Shown here in pieces: positions 19,481 through 28,373 of a stretch of DNA of 64,000 bases. The translations under genes and the position numbers were made by a program. This stretch comes from Rhizobium sp. ZPR4 (GTDB lineage Bacteria; Pseudomonadota; Alphaproteobacteria; Rhizobiales; Rhizobiaceae). Below the pieces are notes generated by a model. It was not told the origin of the DNA. It made no database searches and saw nothing but the letters and a program-made list of their open reading frames with translations. The stretch lies in contig NZ_CP157967.1 in assembly GCF_040215725.1 (NCBI RefSeq), positions 992,001 to 1,056,000 of the forward strand, written 5' to 3'. Positions within the stretch are counted from its first letter, which is position 1. Each line of letters starts with the position of its first letter.

Positions 19481-20059
19481 GTGCAGAATTTAAGCGTACA
19501 GCCGTTGACGCCGGATCGCTGGGACGATTTCCAGACGTTATTCGGACCAAGCGGCGCCTGCTATGGCTGCTGGTGCACCTATTTCCGCGTCCCGACATCG
19601 CAGCGCAAGACGATGGATGCGATGGCAAAGAAGCAGTTGATCGAGGAACGCATCGCGGTAGGGCCGCCGCCCGGGCTTCTAGGCTATATCGACGGGCAGC
19701 CGATTGCCTGGGTGCAGGTCGGTCCGCGTAGCGAGCTGCCGCAATGGAACTCGCCGAAAACAGTGTCACGCCCGCTCGATCCCGCCGATGCGGAGGACAG
19801 CTCGGTCTGGGCAGTGAGCTGTTTCTTCATGAATTCGAAGGATCGCGGCAAGGGACACAGTCATCGCATGTTGTCGGAGGCCGTGAATTTCGCCCGCGCG
19901 TCCGGCGCGCGCCTGCTGGAAGGCTGTCCGATCGAGCGTACGAAGCAATCGAAGTCCGTCGGCCTCTATGTCGGCTCGCAGCGCATATTCGAGGCAGCCG
20001 GATTTTCGGAAGTTGCGAAGCGCAAGGACGGCAGGCCTCTGATGCGCCTCGTCCTTTGA
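19481..20059 (+). CDS. GNAT family N-acetyltransferase
   Basis: This protein of about 192 residues has a GNAT fold. The acetyl-CoA pyrophosphate loop is near [16 protein letters not shown], and a Cys cluster [11 protein letters not shown] lies near residue 27. The substrate is unknown. The GTG at 19481 has GGAGG upstream and is a better start than the TTG at 19442. It is divergent from dinB. Confidence 0.8.
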   Translation: MQNLSVQPLTPDRWDDFQTLFGPSGACYGCWCTYFRVPTSQRKTMDAMAKKQLIEERIAVGPPPGLLGYIDGQPIAWVQVGPRSELPQWNSPKTVSRPLDPADAEDSSVWAVSCFFMNSKDRGKGHSHRMLSEAVNFARASGARLLEGCPIERTKQSKSVGLYVGSQRIFEAAGFSEVAKRKDGRPLMRLVL

Positions 20060-20076
20060 GGGTATGGCCAGTGGTG

Positions 20077-20724
20077 TCAGCGCGCGATATGGGCCTGAAT
20101 CAGCGGCGCTGCCTGGCTCCATTCGTTGGCTTCCGGAATACCCGCGGCTGCGACCGGCGCCATGCGGTGAACGATGGAATCCGGTTTCAGATTGATGAGG
20201 AGGCATTCCGGAACATGCTCGCTGACCGAATGCAGATTGTGAGCCATGTCGTCGACGAAGGCTACGGGCGTTGCGCGCTGCCGATGCAGCGAGCGCACGA
20301 TCGGCCCCTTCGGCTGCAGCGACGCGAGCAGCGGATAGGCAAGTTCGAGCCTGTCGAGAAGCCGTCGTCGCTGTTCCCAGAATTGCGGCGGCATGGCTGT
20401 CAGGAAAACGATGTCGGCATCTTTCGAGAATTCGCCGAGCGTATCGACGACGCGATCAAGCGGCGTTTGCCACTGTTCCTGCGCCTCGAAGAATGCCTCG
20501 ATCAGCCGGTGCACATCCTTTTCTTCCAGCGCGGAGCCATTGGCCTTGGAGACGATGTTGCCCGTCAGCCGGAAGGAGCGCGGCAGGAATTCATGGCCTT
20601 CGGCGTCGATGAAGGTCAGGAAGGGCGCAAAGAAGTGCAAGACGACGTCGTCGACATCACAAACAATCAGCGGCCGCTCCTGCAGCCGGATATGCGATAC
20701 GTCGAATTCGAGCGGGGCATCCAT
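20077..20724 (-). CDS. HAD-like hydrolase
   Basis: This 215-residue protein has a HAD-type first motif CDVDDVVLHFF (about residues 20-30), a central VFLTAMP segment matching motif II, and a late VAFVDDMAHN matching the acidic motif. It may be a phosphatase; the substrate is unknown. The start at 20724 follows the DUF3572 stop by 2 nt, so the two genes are cotranscribed. Confidence 0.8.
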   Translation of the reverse strand: MDAPLEFDVSHIRLQERPLIVCDVDDVVLHFFAPFLTFIDAEGHEFLPRSFRLTGNIVSKANGSALEEKDVHRLIEAFFEAQEQWQTPLDRVVDTLGEFSKDADIVFLTAMPPQFWEQRRRLLDRLELAYPLLASLQPKGPIVRSLHRQRATPVAFVDDMAHNLHSVSEHVPECLLINLKPDSIVHRMAPVAAAGIPEANEWSQAAPLIQAHIAR

Positions 20725-20726
20725 GA

Positions 20727-21035
20727 TCAGTATTCTCCAGAGGCGAGGCCGGGCGGCGAAAAATGCGCCGACGCGGCGGCGACGGCCTCCGGCGGAATGC
20801 CGCTCGCCTCGCAAAAGGCCAGCAATGTCGGTTCGTGGTTCATGAGGAAGTCGAGCATGCCGGCAAGAAAGGCGGGCTCGTTGATGGCGTTGCGCACCTG
20901 TGCCGGCTCTACACCGGTCAGCGCCAAGAAGCGGCCGAACATATCCGGTTCATTGGCCAGCCAGCCGAGTACGGCAATCGCAGTCTCTTGCGGGTCGGCC
21001 GCGCTCTTCTTCGGGTTCTTGAAGTTACTTTGCAT
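20727..21035 (-). CDS. DUF3572 family protein
   Basis: This 102-residue protein matches the DUF3572 pattern: AIAVLGWLANEPDMFGRFLALTG-like N-terminal half, FLAGMLDFLMNHEP, then LLAFCEASG. The family is small, alphaproteobacterial and of unknown function. It is divergent from divK with about 130 nt between them. This pairing with divK-pleD is, to my knowledge, common in Rhizobiales. Confidence 0.85.
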   Translation of the reverse strand: MQSNFKNPKKSAADPQETAIAVLGWLANEPDMFGRFLALTGVEPAQVRNAINEPAFLAGMLDFLMNHEPTLLAFCEASGIPPEAVAAASAHFSPPGLASGEY

Positions 21036-21166
21036 TTTGAAGGGTGAGTTACCTATTTTTCAACCAAATGCCGGTAGTTTGCGATTCAAGTATTTCTGGA
21101 ATCGGTTCCTCGCGACCCTATATTTCGAGAGAATGGATGCAATACCGGATGCAGGGACAGCTTTCC

Positions 21167-21538
21167 ATGCCTAAGCAGGTAATGATTGTAGAAGACAATG
21201 AGCTGAATATGAAGCTCTTTCGCGATCTGATCGAGGCTTCCGGCTATACGACGATCCAGACCCGCAACGGCATGGAAGCGCTCGATCTTGCGCGCAAGCA
21301 TCGCCCCGACCTGATCCTCATGGATATCCAGCTGCCGGAAGTTTCTGGCCTGGAGGTTACCAAATGGCTGAAGGAGGACGACGATCTGCACGTCATCCCG
21401 GTGATCGCGGTCACGGCCTTCGCCATGAAGGGTGACGAGGAGCGCATTCGTCAGGGCGGTTGCGAGGCCTATGTCTCGAAGCCGATTTCGGTGCCGAAAT
21501 TCATTGAGACCATTAAGACCTATCTGGGCGACGCCTGA
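21167..21538 (+). CDS. divK: cell-cycle response regulator DivK
   Basis: This 123-residue single-domain receiver has the acidic pocket VEDNE at 9-13, phosphoacceptor Asp53 in [11 protein letters not shown], and the conserved Lys in VSKPISV. DivK relays phosphate signals that govern CtrA activity and division asymmetry. The ATG at 21167 begins the conserved [12 protein letters not shown]; an in-frame upstream extension to 21044 is unsupported. pleD follows after 16 nt. Confidence 0.95.
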   Translation: MPKQVMIVEDNELNMKLFRDLIEASGYTTIQTRNGMEALDLARKHRPDLILMDIQLPEVSGLEVTKWLKEDDDLHVIPVIAVTAFAMKGDEERIRQGGCEAYVSKPISVPKFIETIKTYLGDA

Positions 21539-21554
21539 TGATGGGGAAGAACTG

Positions 21555-22928
21555 ATGACCGCACGCATTCTGGTAGTCGACGATATTCCGGCCAATGTGA
21601 AGCTTCTGGAAGCACGGCTGCTTGCCGAATATTTCGAAGTGCTGACCGCTGAAGACGGTTTGAAGGCGCTCGCCATTTGCGCGAGCACGCAAGTCGATCT
21701 CATCCTTCTCGATATTATGATGCCCGGCATGGATGGTTTTGAGGTGTGCGAACGCCTGAAATCTGATCCTCGCACCACGCATATTCCTGTCGTCATGGTC
21801 ACGGCGCTCGATCAGCCCGCCGACCGTGTGCGCGGTCTGAAGGCCGGTGCCGACGATTTCCTGACCAAGCCGGTCAATGACCTGCAGCTGATTTCACGCG
21901 TCAAGAGCCTGCTTCGCCTGAAGACCTTGAGCGACGAGCTGCATATGCGCAACGAGACCGCGCGCAATTTCGGTATCGACGATCTGATGCGGGCCGGCGA
22001 CGGCCGCGCCGAGGAAGCTGGCCAAGTGCTGCTGGTCGATGGCCGCGCCAATTCGCAGGAGCGTATCATCCGCACGCTCAAGCCGATTGCTCAGGTCGTC
22101 GCGATGTCCGATCCGCAGGCAGCCTTGTTTGAGGCAGCTGAACGGCCGTTCGAACTCGTCATCGTCAACTCGAATTTCGACGACTACGACCCGCTGCGGC
22201 TCTGCTCGCAGCTTCGTTCGCTGGAGCGTACGCGTTTTCTACCCGTGCTGCTGGTGACGGAGCAGGGAGCAGACGACATGATCGTCCGCGCGCTGGATCT
22301 CGGCGTCAACGATTATATCGTCCGGCCGATCGATCCGAACGAACTCGTCGCTCGCTGCCTCACGCAGATACGCCGCAAACGCTATAATGATCGCCTGCGC
22401 GCCAGCGTGCAGCAGACGATTGAACTTGCTGTCACCGATGCGCTCACTGGTTTGCACAACAGGCGCTACCTCGACAATCATCTCAAGGTGCTTTTCGACC
22501 GCTCCTTGGCGCGAGGCCGGCCGCTCTCGATTCTGATTACGGACATAGATCGCTTCAAGACCGTCAACGATACCCATGGCCACGATGCCGGCGATGAAGT
22601 TCTCAAGGAATTTGCCGCAAGGATCCGGTCCACGGTGCGCGGTGCCGATCTCGCATGCCGCTATGGAGGCGAGGAGTTCGTTGTGGTCATGCCGGATACG
22701 CCTGCCGATACGGCTGCCGCAGTCGCAGAACGGCTACGCGCTGCGGTAGAAAATATGCCAGTGAAATTGCGCGAAAACGGTGTTGCGCTTAACATCACGG
22801 CATCCTTCGGGATTTCGTGCCGTTTGGAGACAATCGAGACGCCGGAGCAATTGATGAAGCAGGCGGACCTTGCGCTTTACGAGGCCAAAAGAGCAGGACG
22901 CAACAGGGTTGTCGCTTCAGCGGCCTAG
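21555..22928 (+). CDS. pleD: PleD-family diguanylate cyclase response regulator
   Basis: This 457-residue protein has the PleD layout: a receiver with Asp53 (LLDIMMPGMD), a second adaptor receiver, and a C-terminal GGDEF domain with active-site GGEEF. An RGAD inhibitory site lies just before it, for product feedback. It makes cyclic di-GMP when phosphorylated and acts in the motile-to-sessile transition. The ribosome site GGGGAAG precedes the ATG. Confidence 0.96.
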   Translation: MTARILVVDDIPANVKLLEARLLAEYFEVLTAEDGLKALAICASTQVDLILLDIMMPGMDGFEVCERLKSDPRTTHIPVVMVTALDQPADRVRGLKAGADDFLTKPVNDLQLISRVKSLLRLKTLSDELHMRNETARNFGIDDLMRAGDGRAEEAGQVLLVDGRANSQERIIRTLKPIAQVVAMSDPQAALFEAAERPFELVIVNSNFDDYDPLRLCSQLRSLERTRFLPVLLVTEQGADDMIVRALDLGVNDYIVRPIDPNELVARCLTQIRRKRYNDRLRASVQQTIELAVTDALTGLHNRRYLDNHLKVLFDRSLARGRPLSILITDIDRFKTVNDTHGHDAGDEVLKEFAARIRSTVRGADLACRYGGEEFVVVMPDTPADTAAAVAERLRAAVENMPVKLRENGVALNITASFGISCRLETIETPEQLMKQADLALYEAKRAGRNRVVASAA

Positions 22929-22983
22929 GGATGAATGGTCGAGAAGTGCGGTTACCCATGAATATTGAGGGTATTTTTCGGGT

Positions 22984-23008
22984 TTTGAACAACAATTCAA
23001 ATTTTTTT
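22984..23008 (+). terminator. possible intrinsic terminator after pleD
   Basis: TTTGAA/TTCAAA form a 6-bp stem followed by seven T residues, about 60 nt after the pleD stop. The stem is AT-rich and weak. Confidence 0.45.
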
Positions 23009-23424
23009 GTTCTTTAACCTGCAGGCATAGCCACATAGCTCTATTTTAAAGAAACGCCGCATACTTATACTTTTGAATTTGGTATATGCCTTCGCTTTTT
23101 TGGTGCCTTTGAAATATTCTTGTTGTGTTGGTATATAGTTTTGTTTTGTTGGCGGCTTGTCGATGAGATGTCCGTTGGAAGGTGATGGATTAACTAAGTG
23201 TAATTTGTATATTCAAATACCCTTGAATATCTGTATTCGATCTTTTCTACCAAAGGAGGCGTTATCTCTTTATTCTTGATGGTTTCTTGAATTTATTTCA
23301 CTAAGACTATCGGACATTCCTTTCCACCAAAGTCATGAATTTTAACCATCCGAGCAGACAAGTATTTTTTATCATTAAGAATTTGTTGATTTTCTTTCGA
23401 TTTCGCGCGAATTTAGTCTCGTAC
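23009..23424. other. AT-rich intergenic stretch without recognisable genes
   Basis: About 400 bp is much richer in A and T than the surrounding genes, and I find no ORF with a ribosome site. It contains a perfect 8-bp inverted repeat ATATTCAA/TTGAATAT (23209-23230). It may be a decayed insertion or a regulatory region in front of the structured RNA candidate that follows. Confidence 0.5.
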
Positions 23425-23606
23425 ATGGACAACCCGCAAGGGTTTCGAGATACCCCATGATGCTCAGGTCCGCCGCATCTCCTGGGTCGTGGGGTCGGTC
23501 GGCTGGCAGGCAGAAAGTAACGGTTCCTCGTGCCGTTTTGCAGGCTAGCCGGCCCCCAATTTAAAACGCCGCTCTTCGTTCATCGAAGGCGGCGTTTTTC
23601 TTTTTT
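23425..23606 (+). ncRNA. candidate structured RNA between pleD and rpmG
   Basis: Composition returns sharply to high GC here and several nested pairings appear: CCCCA/TGGGG enclosing CAGG/CCTG (about 23453-23495), then an 11-bp GGTCGGCTGGC/GCTAGCCGGCC stem enclosing AACGG/CCGTT. A strong intrinsic terminator ends it. The boundaries are inferred; no clear promoter is seen. Two tiny ORFs (11 and 35 codons) fit inside, so a leader-peptide region is an alternative. I do not recognise 6S, SRP or tmRNA signatures. Confidence 0.5.
23563..23606 (+). terminator. strong intrinsic terminator
   Basis: AAAACGCCG pairs with CGGCGTTTT and an inner CTTCG pairs with CGAAG around a TTCAT loop. A T-rich tail (TTTTTCTTTTTT) follows. 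It ends the candidate RNA on the plus strand. Confidence 0.8.
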
Positions 23607-23696
23607 GTCGACACGGCGGGCCGTTGCTCCTCGACCCAGGTATTTCCAAACTGATGTCGCAAAATCGGACGCAGATCGAGACGATACCGACAAAAC

Positions 23697-23730
23697 AAAA
23701 AAGGCGCTAACCCATGGGTCGCGCCTTTTT
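23697..23730 (-). terminator. intrinsic terminator of rpmG
   Basis: AAAAAGGCGC/GCGCCTTTTT enclose a smaller ACCC/GGGT pairing. T runs are present on both sides, so it can act on both strands; it lies 22 nt after the rpmG stop. Confidence 0.75.
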
Positions 23731-23751
23731 GTAACCTGAAGTTTAGGAAAC

Positions 23752-23919
23752 TTACTTGATCTTCGTTTCCTTGAACTCGACGTGCTTCTTAGCGATCGGG
23801 TCGTACTTCGTCTTCGTCATCTTGTCCGTCATCGTACGGCTGTTCTTCGTCGTGACGTAGAAGAAACCGGTGTCGGCCGTCGACAGCAGCTTGATCTTGA
23901 TGGTGGTAGCCTTAGCCAT
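23752..23919 (-). CDS. rpmG: 50S ribosomal protein L33
   Basis: This 55-residue basic protein starts [23 protein letters not shown] and ends in the [18 protein letters not shown] pattern typical of proteobacterial L33. It lacks the paired Cys zinc motifs of other L33 forms, so it is the zinc-independent type. The ATG at 23919 is well defined; upstream sequence in the same frame is not coding. An intrinsic terminator follows. Confidence 0.97.
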   Translation of the reverse strand: MAKATTIKIKLLSTADTGFFYVTTKNSRTMTDKMTKTKYDPIAKKHVEFKETKIK

Positions 23920-24015
23920 GGTCGTTCTGCCTTTAATAAAAATGAACGCCGTGGACGGCCAGTGCGGAGGTCCACGGCGAATTCTGGCGCGAAAATACAA
24001 ATCGCGCCCGAAAAG

Positions 24016-25200
24016 TCAACCTCTGTTGCCCATGAAAAGCAGCCGTATCCCCGAAAGGAAGACATAAAGGCCGAAGAAAAAGGCAACGGCCCAGGCAAAG
24101 CCGCTCGGATTGACCAAATCCATGGCTGTGCCGATCGTCGGCGGCCCGAGAACCATGCCCACGGCATAACAGAAGACGAAGGCTGCGTTCGCGGCCACCA
24201 GATCGACGCCGGTCAGCCGCGTGCCCAGATGGCTGAGCCCGACCGTATACATGCCGGAAACGCAGCCGCCCCAGAAGAGCAGGATGATCGCGAGAATGAT
24301 CCAGTTCGATGACAGCGATGGCAGCAGCAGCGCTCCGACAAGCCCGATAGTGGCCATGATCGACAGCAGCGGCCGCTTGTCCCGCATGCGGTCTGCAAGC
24401 AGGCCGAGCGGAATCTGGAAGACGAAATTGCCGACACCCATGACGGTCAGCAGTAGCGCGGCCTGTGATTCGTTGAAGCCGAGACGTGTCGCATAGCTGG
24501 TGAAGAGCGATCCGCCGCCGACGGTCACCGCACCGAACACGAAGACCGCGGCTGTCGCTGTCGGCACGAGGAAGATGTAGCGCACGAAATGCAGTTCCGG
24601 CTTCTCGTCGACGATCGGGCTCTCGTTGCGGGCGATGAAGATCGGAATGGCGGCCGCCAGGATGATACAGGCGCCTATGATGAAAGGCATCAGGCCTTCG
24701 CTGCCGACGACGGAAAAGAGTAGGGGGCCGGCCGCAAATCCCAGCGAGAAGACGGTGGAATAGAGGCCGAGCACGAAGCCACGCTTGGAAGGCGGCGAAG
24801 CGGCGTTGATCCAGAATTCCGACAGGATGAACAGCGTCGTCGTCGCCCCATGAAAGACGATGCGTAGCGGAAACCACAGCAACAGATTGTCCGCATAGTA
24901 GAAGCCGAGCGAGCTCAGTGCCGAAAGGAAGACGGCCCAGATCATCGTCTGTACGACGCCAAAGCGGTGCGCGAGCTTGGTCGTGATGACTGCGGCCAGC
25001 ATCGAGGCGATGCCCATCATTGCAGTATTGAGCCCGATCAGGCTCGAAGGAATGCCGCGCTTTTCGAGAATGATGCTCAGGAGCGGCAGGCCAAGTCCGA
25101 TGGCGATGCCGACAGCGGAGACGGAGGCGATGGCTGCGACGAGCGAGGGCCAGTGAATTTCTTCGACATGGCCAGCCTTGTCGTTCGTCGGTTCAAGCAT
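24016..25200 (-). CDS. MFS family transporter
   Basis: This 394-residue integral membrane protein has about 12 helices and the major facilitator layout. It includes LADRMRDKRPLL after helix 8, the second-half equivalent of the MFS loop motif, and a central cytosolic loop. The substrate cannot be deduced. The ATG at 25200 (MLEPTND) has AGGGA upstream. A 14-bp palindrome about 100 bp upstream is a possible operator. Confidence 0.85.
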   Translation of the reverse strand: MLEPTNDKAGHVEEIHWPSLVAAIASVSAVGIAIGLGLPLLSIILEKRGIPSSLIGLNTAMMGIASMLAAVITTKLAHRFGVVQTMIWAVFLSALSSLGFYYADNLLLWFPLRIVFHGATTTLFILSEFWINAASPPSKRGFVLGLYSTVFSLGFAAGPLLFSVVGSEGLMPFIIGACIILAAAIPIFIARNESPIVDEKPELHFVRYIFLVPTATAAVFVFGAVTVGGGSLFTSYATRLGFNESQAALLLTVMGVGNFVFQIPLGLLADRMRDKRPLLSIMATIGLVGALLLPSLSSNWIILAIILLFWGGCVSGMYTVGLSHLGTRLTGVDLVAANAAFVFCYAVGMVLGPPTIGTAMDLVNPSGFAWAVAFFFGLYVFLSGIRLLFMGNRG

Positions 25201-25296
25201 AAACAAATCCCTGGGGCATGAGGCGGGCGAATCGATCCGAATGCGGAACACAGGAAGGCACGGCTCGGCCAAATTCAGGTGACGGGTCGGCTTTCA

Positions 25297-25310
25297 TGTG
25301 ATCGATCACA
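25297..25310. promoter_or_regulatory. 14-bp perfect palindrome upstream of the MFS gene
   Basis: The site is TGTGATCGATCACA. It resembles a CRP/FNR-type site but has a 4-bp rather than 6-bp centre. It lies in the 306-bp gap (25201-25506) between the MFS and DUF983 genes, in which I see no gene. Confidence 0.35.
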
Positions 25311-25506
25311 CCCTCCGGAATAGTCCCTATGACGCGCGGCATGTTCAGACAAGAAATGCTGCCCATGTCAAGCGGTTGCCGGTGAAGCAATTCGCCTGAA
25401 ACACGAATAAGCAGCAAAACCTCTGCAGTTTTCGATATAGAAGCGCAATGCTCGGAAACAATCTCTGCCGTCGATAGAGATCGGCGACATGAAGCGGACA
25501 GCATGG

Positions 25507-25962
25507 TCACGGCTGGCCGTTTCCTTGATCCCATTCCTCCGGGCTGTCGTCGTGACCGCCGAAGCCATGCATGCGGAGCGCCCATTGCAGGCCGATGACA
25601 CCGCCTTTGATCGGCTGGATGATGGCAAGCGCTGCGATGACGGTAATGGGCGCCCATATGGCGAGATGTGCCCAGATCGGCAATTTGAAGGTCATGTCCG
25701 TCAGCATGTAACCGCCGACGATGAGATGGCCGAGAACGAGGATCACCAGATAGGGCGGCAGGTCGTCGGCGCGTTGATGGGAGATATCTTCGCCGCAGAC
25801 CGCACAACGGTCGACAGGCTTCAGGAAGGCGCGGAAGAGCTTGCCGGTACCACAGCGCGGACAGCGGTTCAGCATGCCGCGGGAAATCGATCGTCCGAGC
25901 GGACGTTCGCTCTCGTCTGACCCACCGAAGTGGGTAGGGGAGTCGGATGGGCTGCCCGTCAT
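25507..25962 (-). CDS. DUF983 domain membrane protein
   Basis: This 151-residue protein has an N-terminal zinc-ribbon-like pair of CxxC motifs (RCPRCGTGKLF and RCAVCGEDI) followed by two hydrophobic helices. That matches the DUF983 family, whose function is unknown. It starts 32 nt after rnr on the same strand and is probably the last gene of the topA-rnr transcript. Confidence 0.88.
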   Translation of the reverse strand: MTGSPSDSPTHFGGSDESERPLGRSISRGMLNRCPRCGTGKLFRAFLKPVDRCAVCGEDISHQRADDLPPYLVILVLGHLIVGGYMLTDMTFKLPIWAHLAIWAPITVIAALAIIQPIKGGVIGLQWALRMHGFGGHDDSPEEWDQGNGQP

Positions 25963-25994
25963 GAATACGCTTCCTCCGTGCCGGCAGCCGTCCT

Positions 25995-28373
25995 TTATCT
26001 GCGGCCGCGCGGCGGTCTCGTGCCCGGCGCCTTGCGGGCCTGGTTCTTGTTGCGGCGGGTCGCCTTGTGGAAGGAACGAACCGCCGTCGGCATTGGTTTA
26101 CCGTCGCTCAGCATCTCGAAGCGCAGCGCTCCGGCAAGCGGCACAGCTTCTGCCAGTCTCACCGTCACATCGTCGCCGAGACGGTAGCCAAGCCCCGTTC
26201 TTTCGCCTGTCAGCGCCTGATGGGCCTCGTCGTAGATGAAGTAATCGGTGCCGAGCGTAGATATAGGGATGAAACCGTCCGCGCCATAGTCCGGCAGGGT
26301 GACAAAAAGTCCCGACTTGGTGACACCGCCGACCCGCGCCTCGAATTCCGCGCCGACACGGCCGGCAAGATGGTGGGCAATAAGCCGGTCCACCGTCTCA
26401 CGCTCCGCAGCCATGGCGCGGCGCTCGAAGGTCGAGATTTCCGCAGCGATATCGTCGAGCGACGCTTCTTCGTCCGGGGTGATCCCGCCTTCGCCGAGGC
26501 CGAGAGAGCCGACGAGCGCGCGATGCACGATCAGGTCGGCATAGCGGCGGATCGGCGAAGTGAAATGCGCGTATTTCATAAGGTTCAGGCCGAAATGCCC
26601 GATATTGTCGGGGCTGTAGATCGCCTGGCTCTGCGAACGCAGCACCATCTCGTTGACCATGGTCTGATGCGCGGTGCCCTCGGCTTTCGCAAGAATGCCG
26701 TTGAAGCTGTTGGCCCGCACATTGCCGCCCTTGGCAAGCGATATGCCGAGGGTTGCCAGGAATTCGCGCAGCACCTCCTGCTTGGCGAGCGTCGGGCCGT
26801 CATGGATACGATAGATCAGCACCTGCTTGCGCTTTTCCAGCGTCTCGGCGGCGGCGACGTTTGCCTGGATCATCATCTCTTCGATGAGCTTGTGCGCGTC
26901 GAGGCGCGGCGGCACGAAGACGCGATCGACCATGCCGTCCGGCTTCAGCAGGATCTTGCGCTCGGGCATGTCGAGCTCGAGCGGCTGGCGACGTTCGCGG
27001 CCCTTCTTCAGAATGTCGTAGGCGTGCCAGAGCGGCTTGAGGATCGGCTCCAGCATTGGTCCGGTCTTGTCGTCGGGCTGGCCGTCTATCGCCGCCTGTG
27101 CCTGCTGGTAGGAAAGCTTGGCCGCACTCTTCATCATGATGCGATGGAACGTATGCCCGGCCTTGCGGCCTTCCTTGGAAAAGATCATCCGCACGGCGAG
27201 GGCGGGGCGGTCGACACCCTCCTTCAGCGAGCAGAGATCGTTGGAGATACGCTCGGGCAGCATCGGCACGACGCGATCGGGGAAATAGACCGAATTGCCG
27301 CGCTTCAGCGCCTCGCGGTCGAGGGGAGAGTTCGGGCGCACATACCAGGAGACGTCAGCAATCGCGACGGTGACGATCACGCCATCCGGATTGTCGGGTG
27401 AGGGGTCCATCTCGGCATAGACGGCGTCGTCATGATCCTTGGCGTCGGCCGGGTCGATGGTGATCAGCGGCAGGCTGCGCCAATCCTCGCGGTGCGACAT
27501 GGTCGCGGGCTTGGCCGCATCGGCTTCTGCGATCACGGGAGCGGGGAAAACATGCGGAATGCCGTGCGCATGGATGGCGATCATCGAGATCGCCTTTTCG
27601 GAGGCGACGGAGCCGACGACCGACAGGACCTTGGCCCGCTGCAGGCCGAAACGGCCGAGACGAGCCACTTCGACCTCGACCAGATCGCCATCCTTGGCGC
27701 CGCCGGTATAATCCGGGTCGATGACCATTTCCTCGCCGCGCCGCTCGATCGGCATCAGACGTCCGCCGCCGCCTGGCGTTTCGCGGAAGACGCCCATCGA
27801 GGCGCCCTGCCGCTTGTCGATGACCTTGATGATGCGGGCCGTATAGGCCGGGCCGCCGCGATCCACCGCCGGGAAGATCTTCGCAAGAATGCGGTCGCCC
27901 ATGCCGGCGACAGGCGCCTTGCCTTTGCCATTGCGGCCGGCCGGCGAAGAGGATTGCTTGATCGTCACGGCGGGCGCAACGCCGTTTTCGTCGGCCCATT
28001 CGGCGGGGCGACCGATCAACATGCCATCCTTGTCGCGCGTGGTGATATCGAGAACGGCAATCGGCGGCAGCGCGCCGGGACGGATGAGCGACTTGCGGCT
28101 CTTCTGCACCATGCCTTCTTCTTCGAGCTCGCGCAGCAGTCCCTTCAGTGCAACGCGGCTTTCGCCCTTGAGACCGAAAGCCTTGGCCAGCTCACGTTTT
28201 GAGGCCTGCTGCGGATGATCGGCGATGAAGCGCAGGAGGACCTCGCGCGGCGGCAGCTCGCCATGGATGATTGCCATCATCGGCTCAGCGTCGCCGCCTG
28301 CCTTACCGGCGCGGCCGGGCTTACCGGAACGCCGTTCCGACGATGGGTTCCTGCCGCGCGGTTCTCTGCTCAC
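25995..28373 (-). CDS. rnr: ribonuclease R
   Basis: This 792-residue 3'-to-5' exoribonuclease of the RNB family degrades structured RNA. The N-terminal winged-helix and cold-shock segments are followed by the RNB catalytic block (ITIDPADAKDHDDAVYAE with its metal-binding Asp residues), a C-terminal S1 domain (GAEFEARVGGVTKSGLFVTLP), and a basic tail. The start codon overlaps the topA stop by 4 nt, indicating coupled translation. Confidence 0.96.
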   Translation of the reverse strand: MSREPRGRNPSSERRSGKPGRAGKAGGDAEPMMAIIHGELPPREVLLRFIADHPQQASKRELAKAFGLKGESRVALKGLLRELEEEGMVQKSRKSLIRPGALPPIAVLDITTRDKDGMLIGRPAEWADENGVAPAVTIKQSSSPAGRNGKGKAPVAGMGDRILAKIFPAVDRGGPAYTARIIKVIDKRQGASMGVFRETPGGGGRLMPIERRGEEMVIDPDYTGGAKDGDLVEVEVARLGRFGLQRAKVLSVVGSVASEKAISMIAIHAHGIPHVFPAPVIAEADAAKPATMSHREDWRSLPLITIDPADAKDHDDAVYAEMDPSPDNPDGVIVTVAIADVSWYVRPNSPLDREALKRGNSVYFPDRVVPMLPERISNDLCSLKEGVDRPALAVRMIFSKEGRKAGHTFHRIMMKSAAKLSYQQAQAAIDGQPDDKTGPMLEPILKPLWHAYDILKKGRERRQPLELDMPERKILLKPDGMVDRVFVPPRLDAHKLIEEMMIQANVAAAETLEKRKQVLIYRIHDGPTLAKQEVLREFLATLGISLAKGGNVRANSFNGILAKAEGTAHQTMVNEMVLRSQSQAIYSPDNIGHFGLNLMKYAHFTSPIRRYADLIVHRALVGSLGLGEGGITPDEEASLDDIAAEISTFERRAMAAERETVDRLIAHHLAGRVGAEFEARVGGVTKSGLFVTLPDYGADGFIPISTLGTDYFIYDEAHQALTGERTGLGYRLGDDVTVRLAEAVPLAGALRFEMLSDGKPMPTAVRSFHKATRRNKNQARKAPGTRPPRGRR

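Noticed and set aside
18108..19769. Longer dinB frame with about 124 extra N-terminal residues
   Set aside because: The extension crosses the SOS box and the divergent promoter region and has no ribosome site; the ATG at 19397 begins the conserved protein.
23425..23606. 6S RNA, SRP RNA, tmRNA or RNase P as identity of the structured RNA
   Set aside because: The conserved signatures I know for these RNAs are absent, so no family name is given.
25193..25807. 204-residue minus-strand frame across the MFS-DUF983 gap
   Set aside because: Mostly an alternative frame of the DUF983 gene, with no family resemblance in the gap part.
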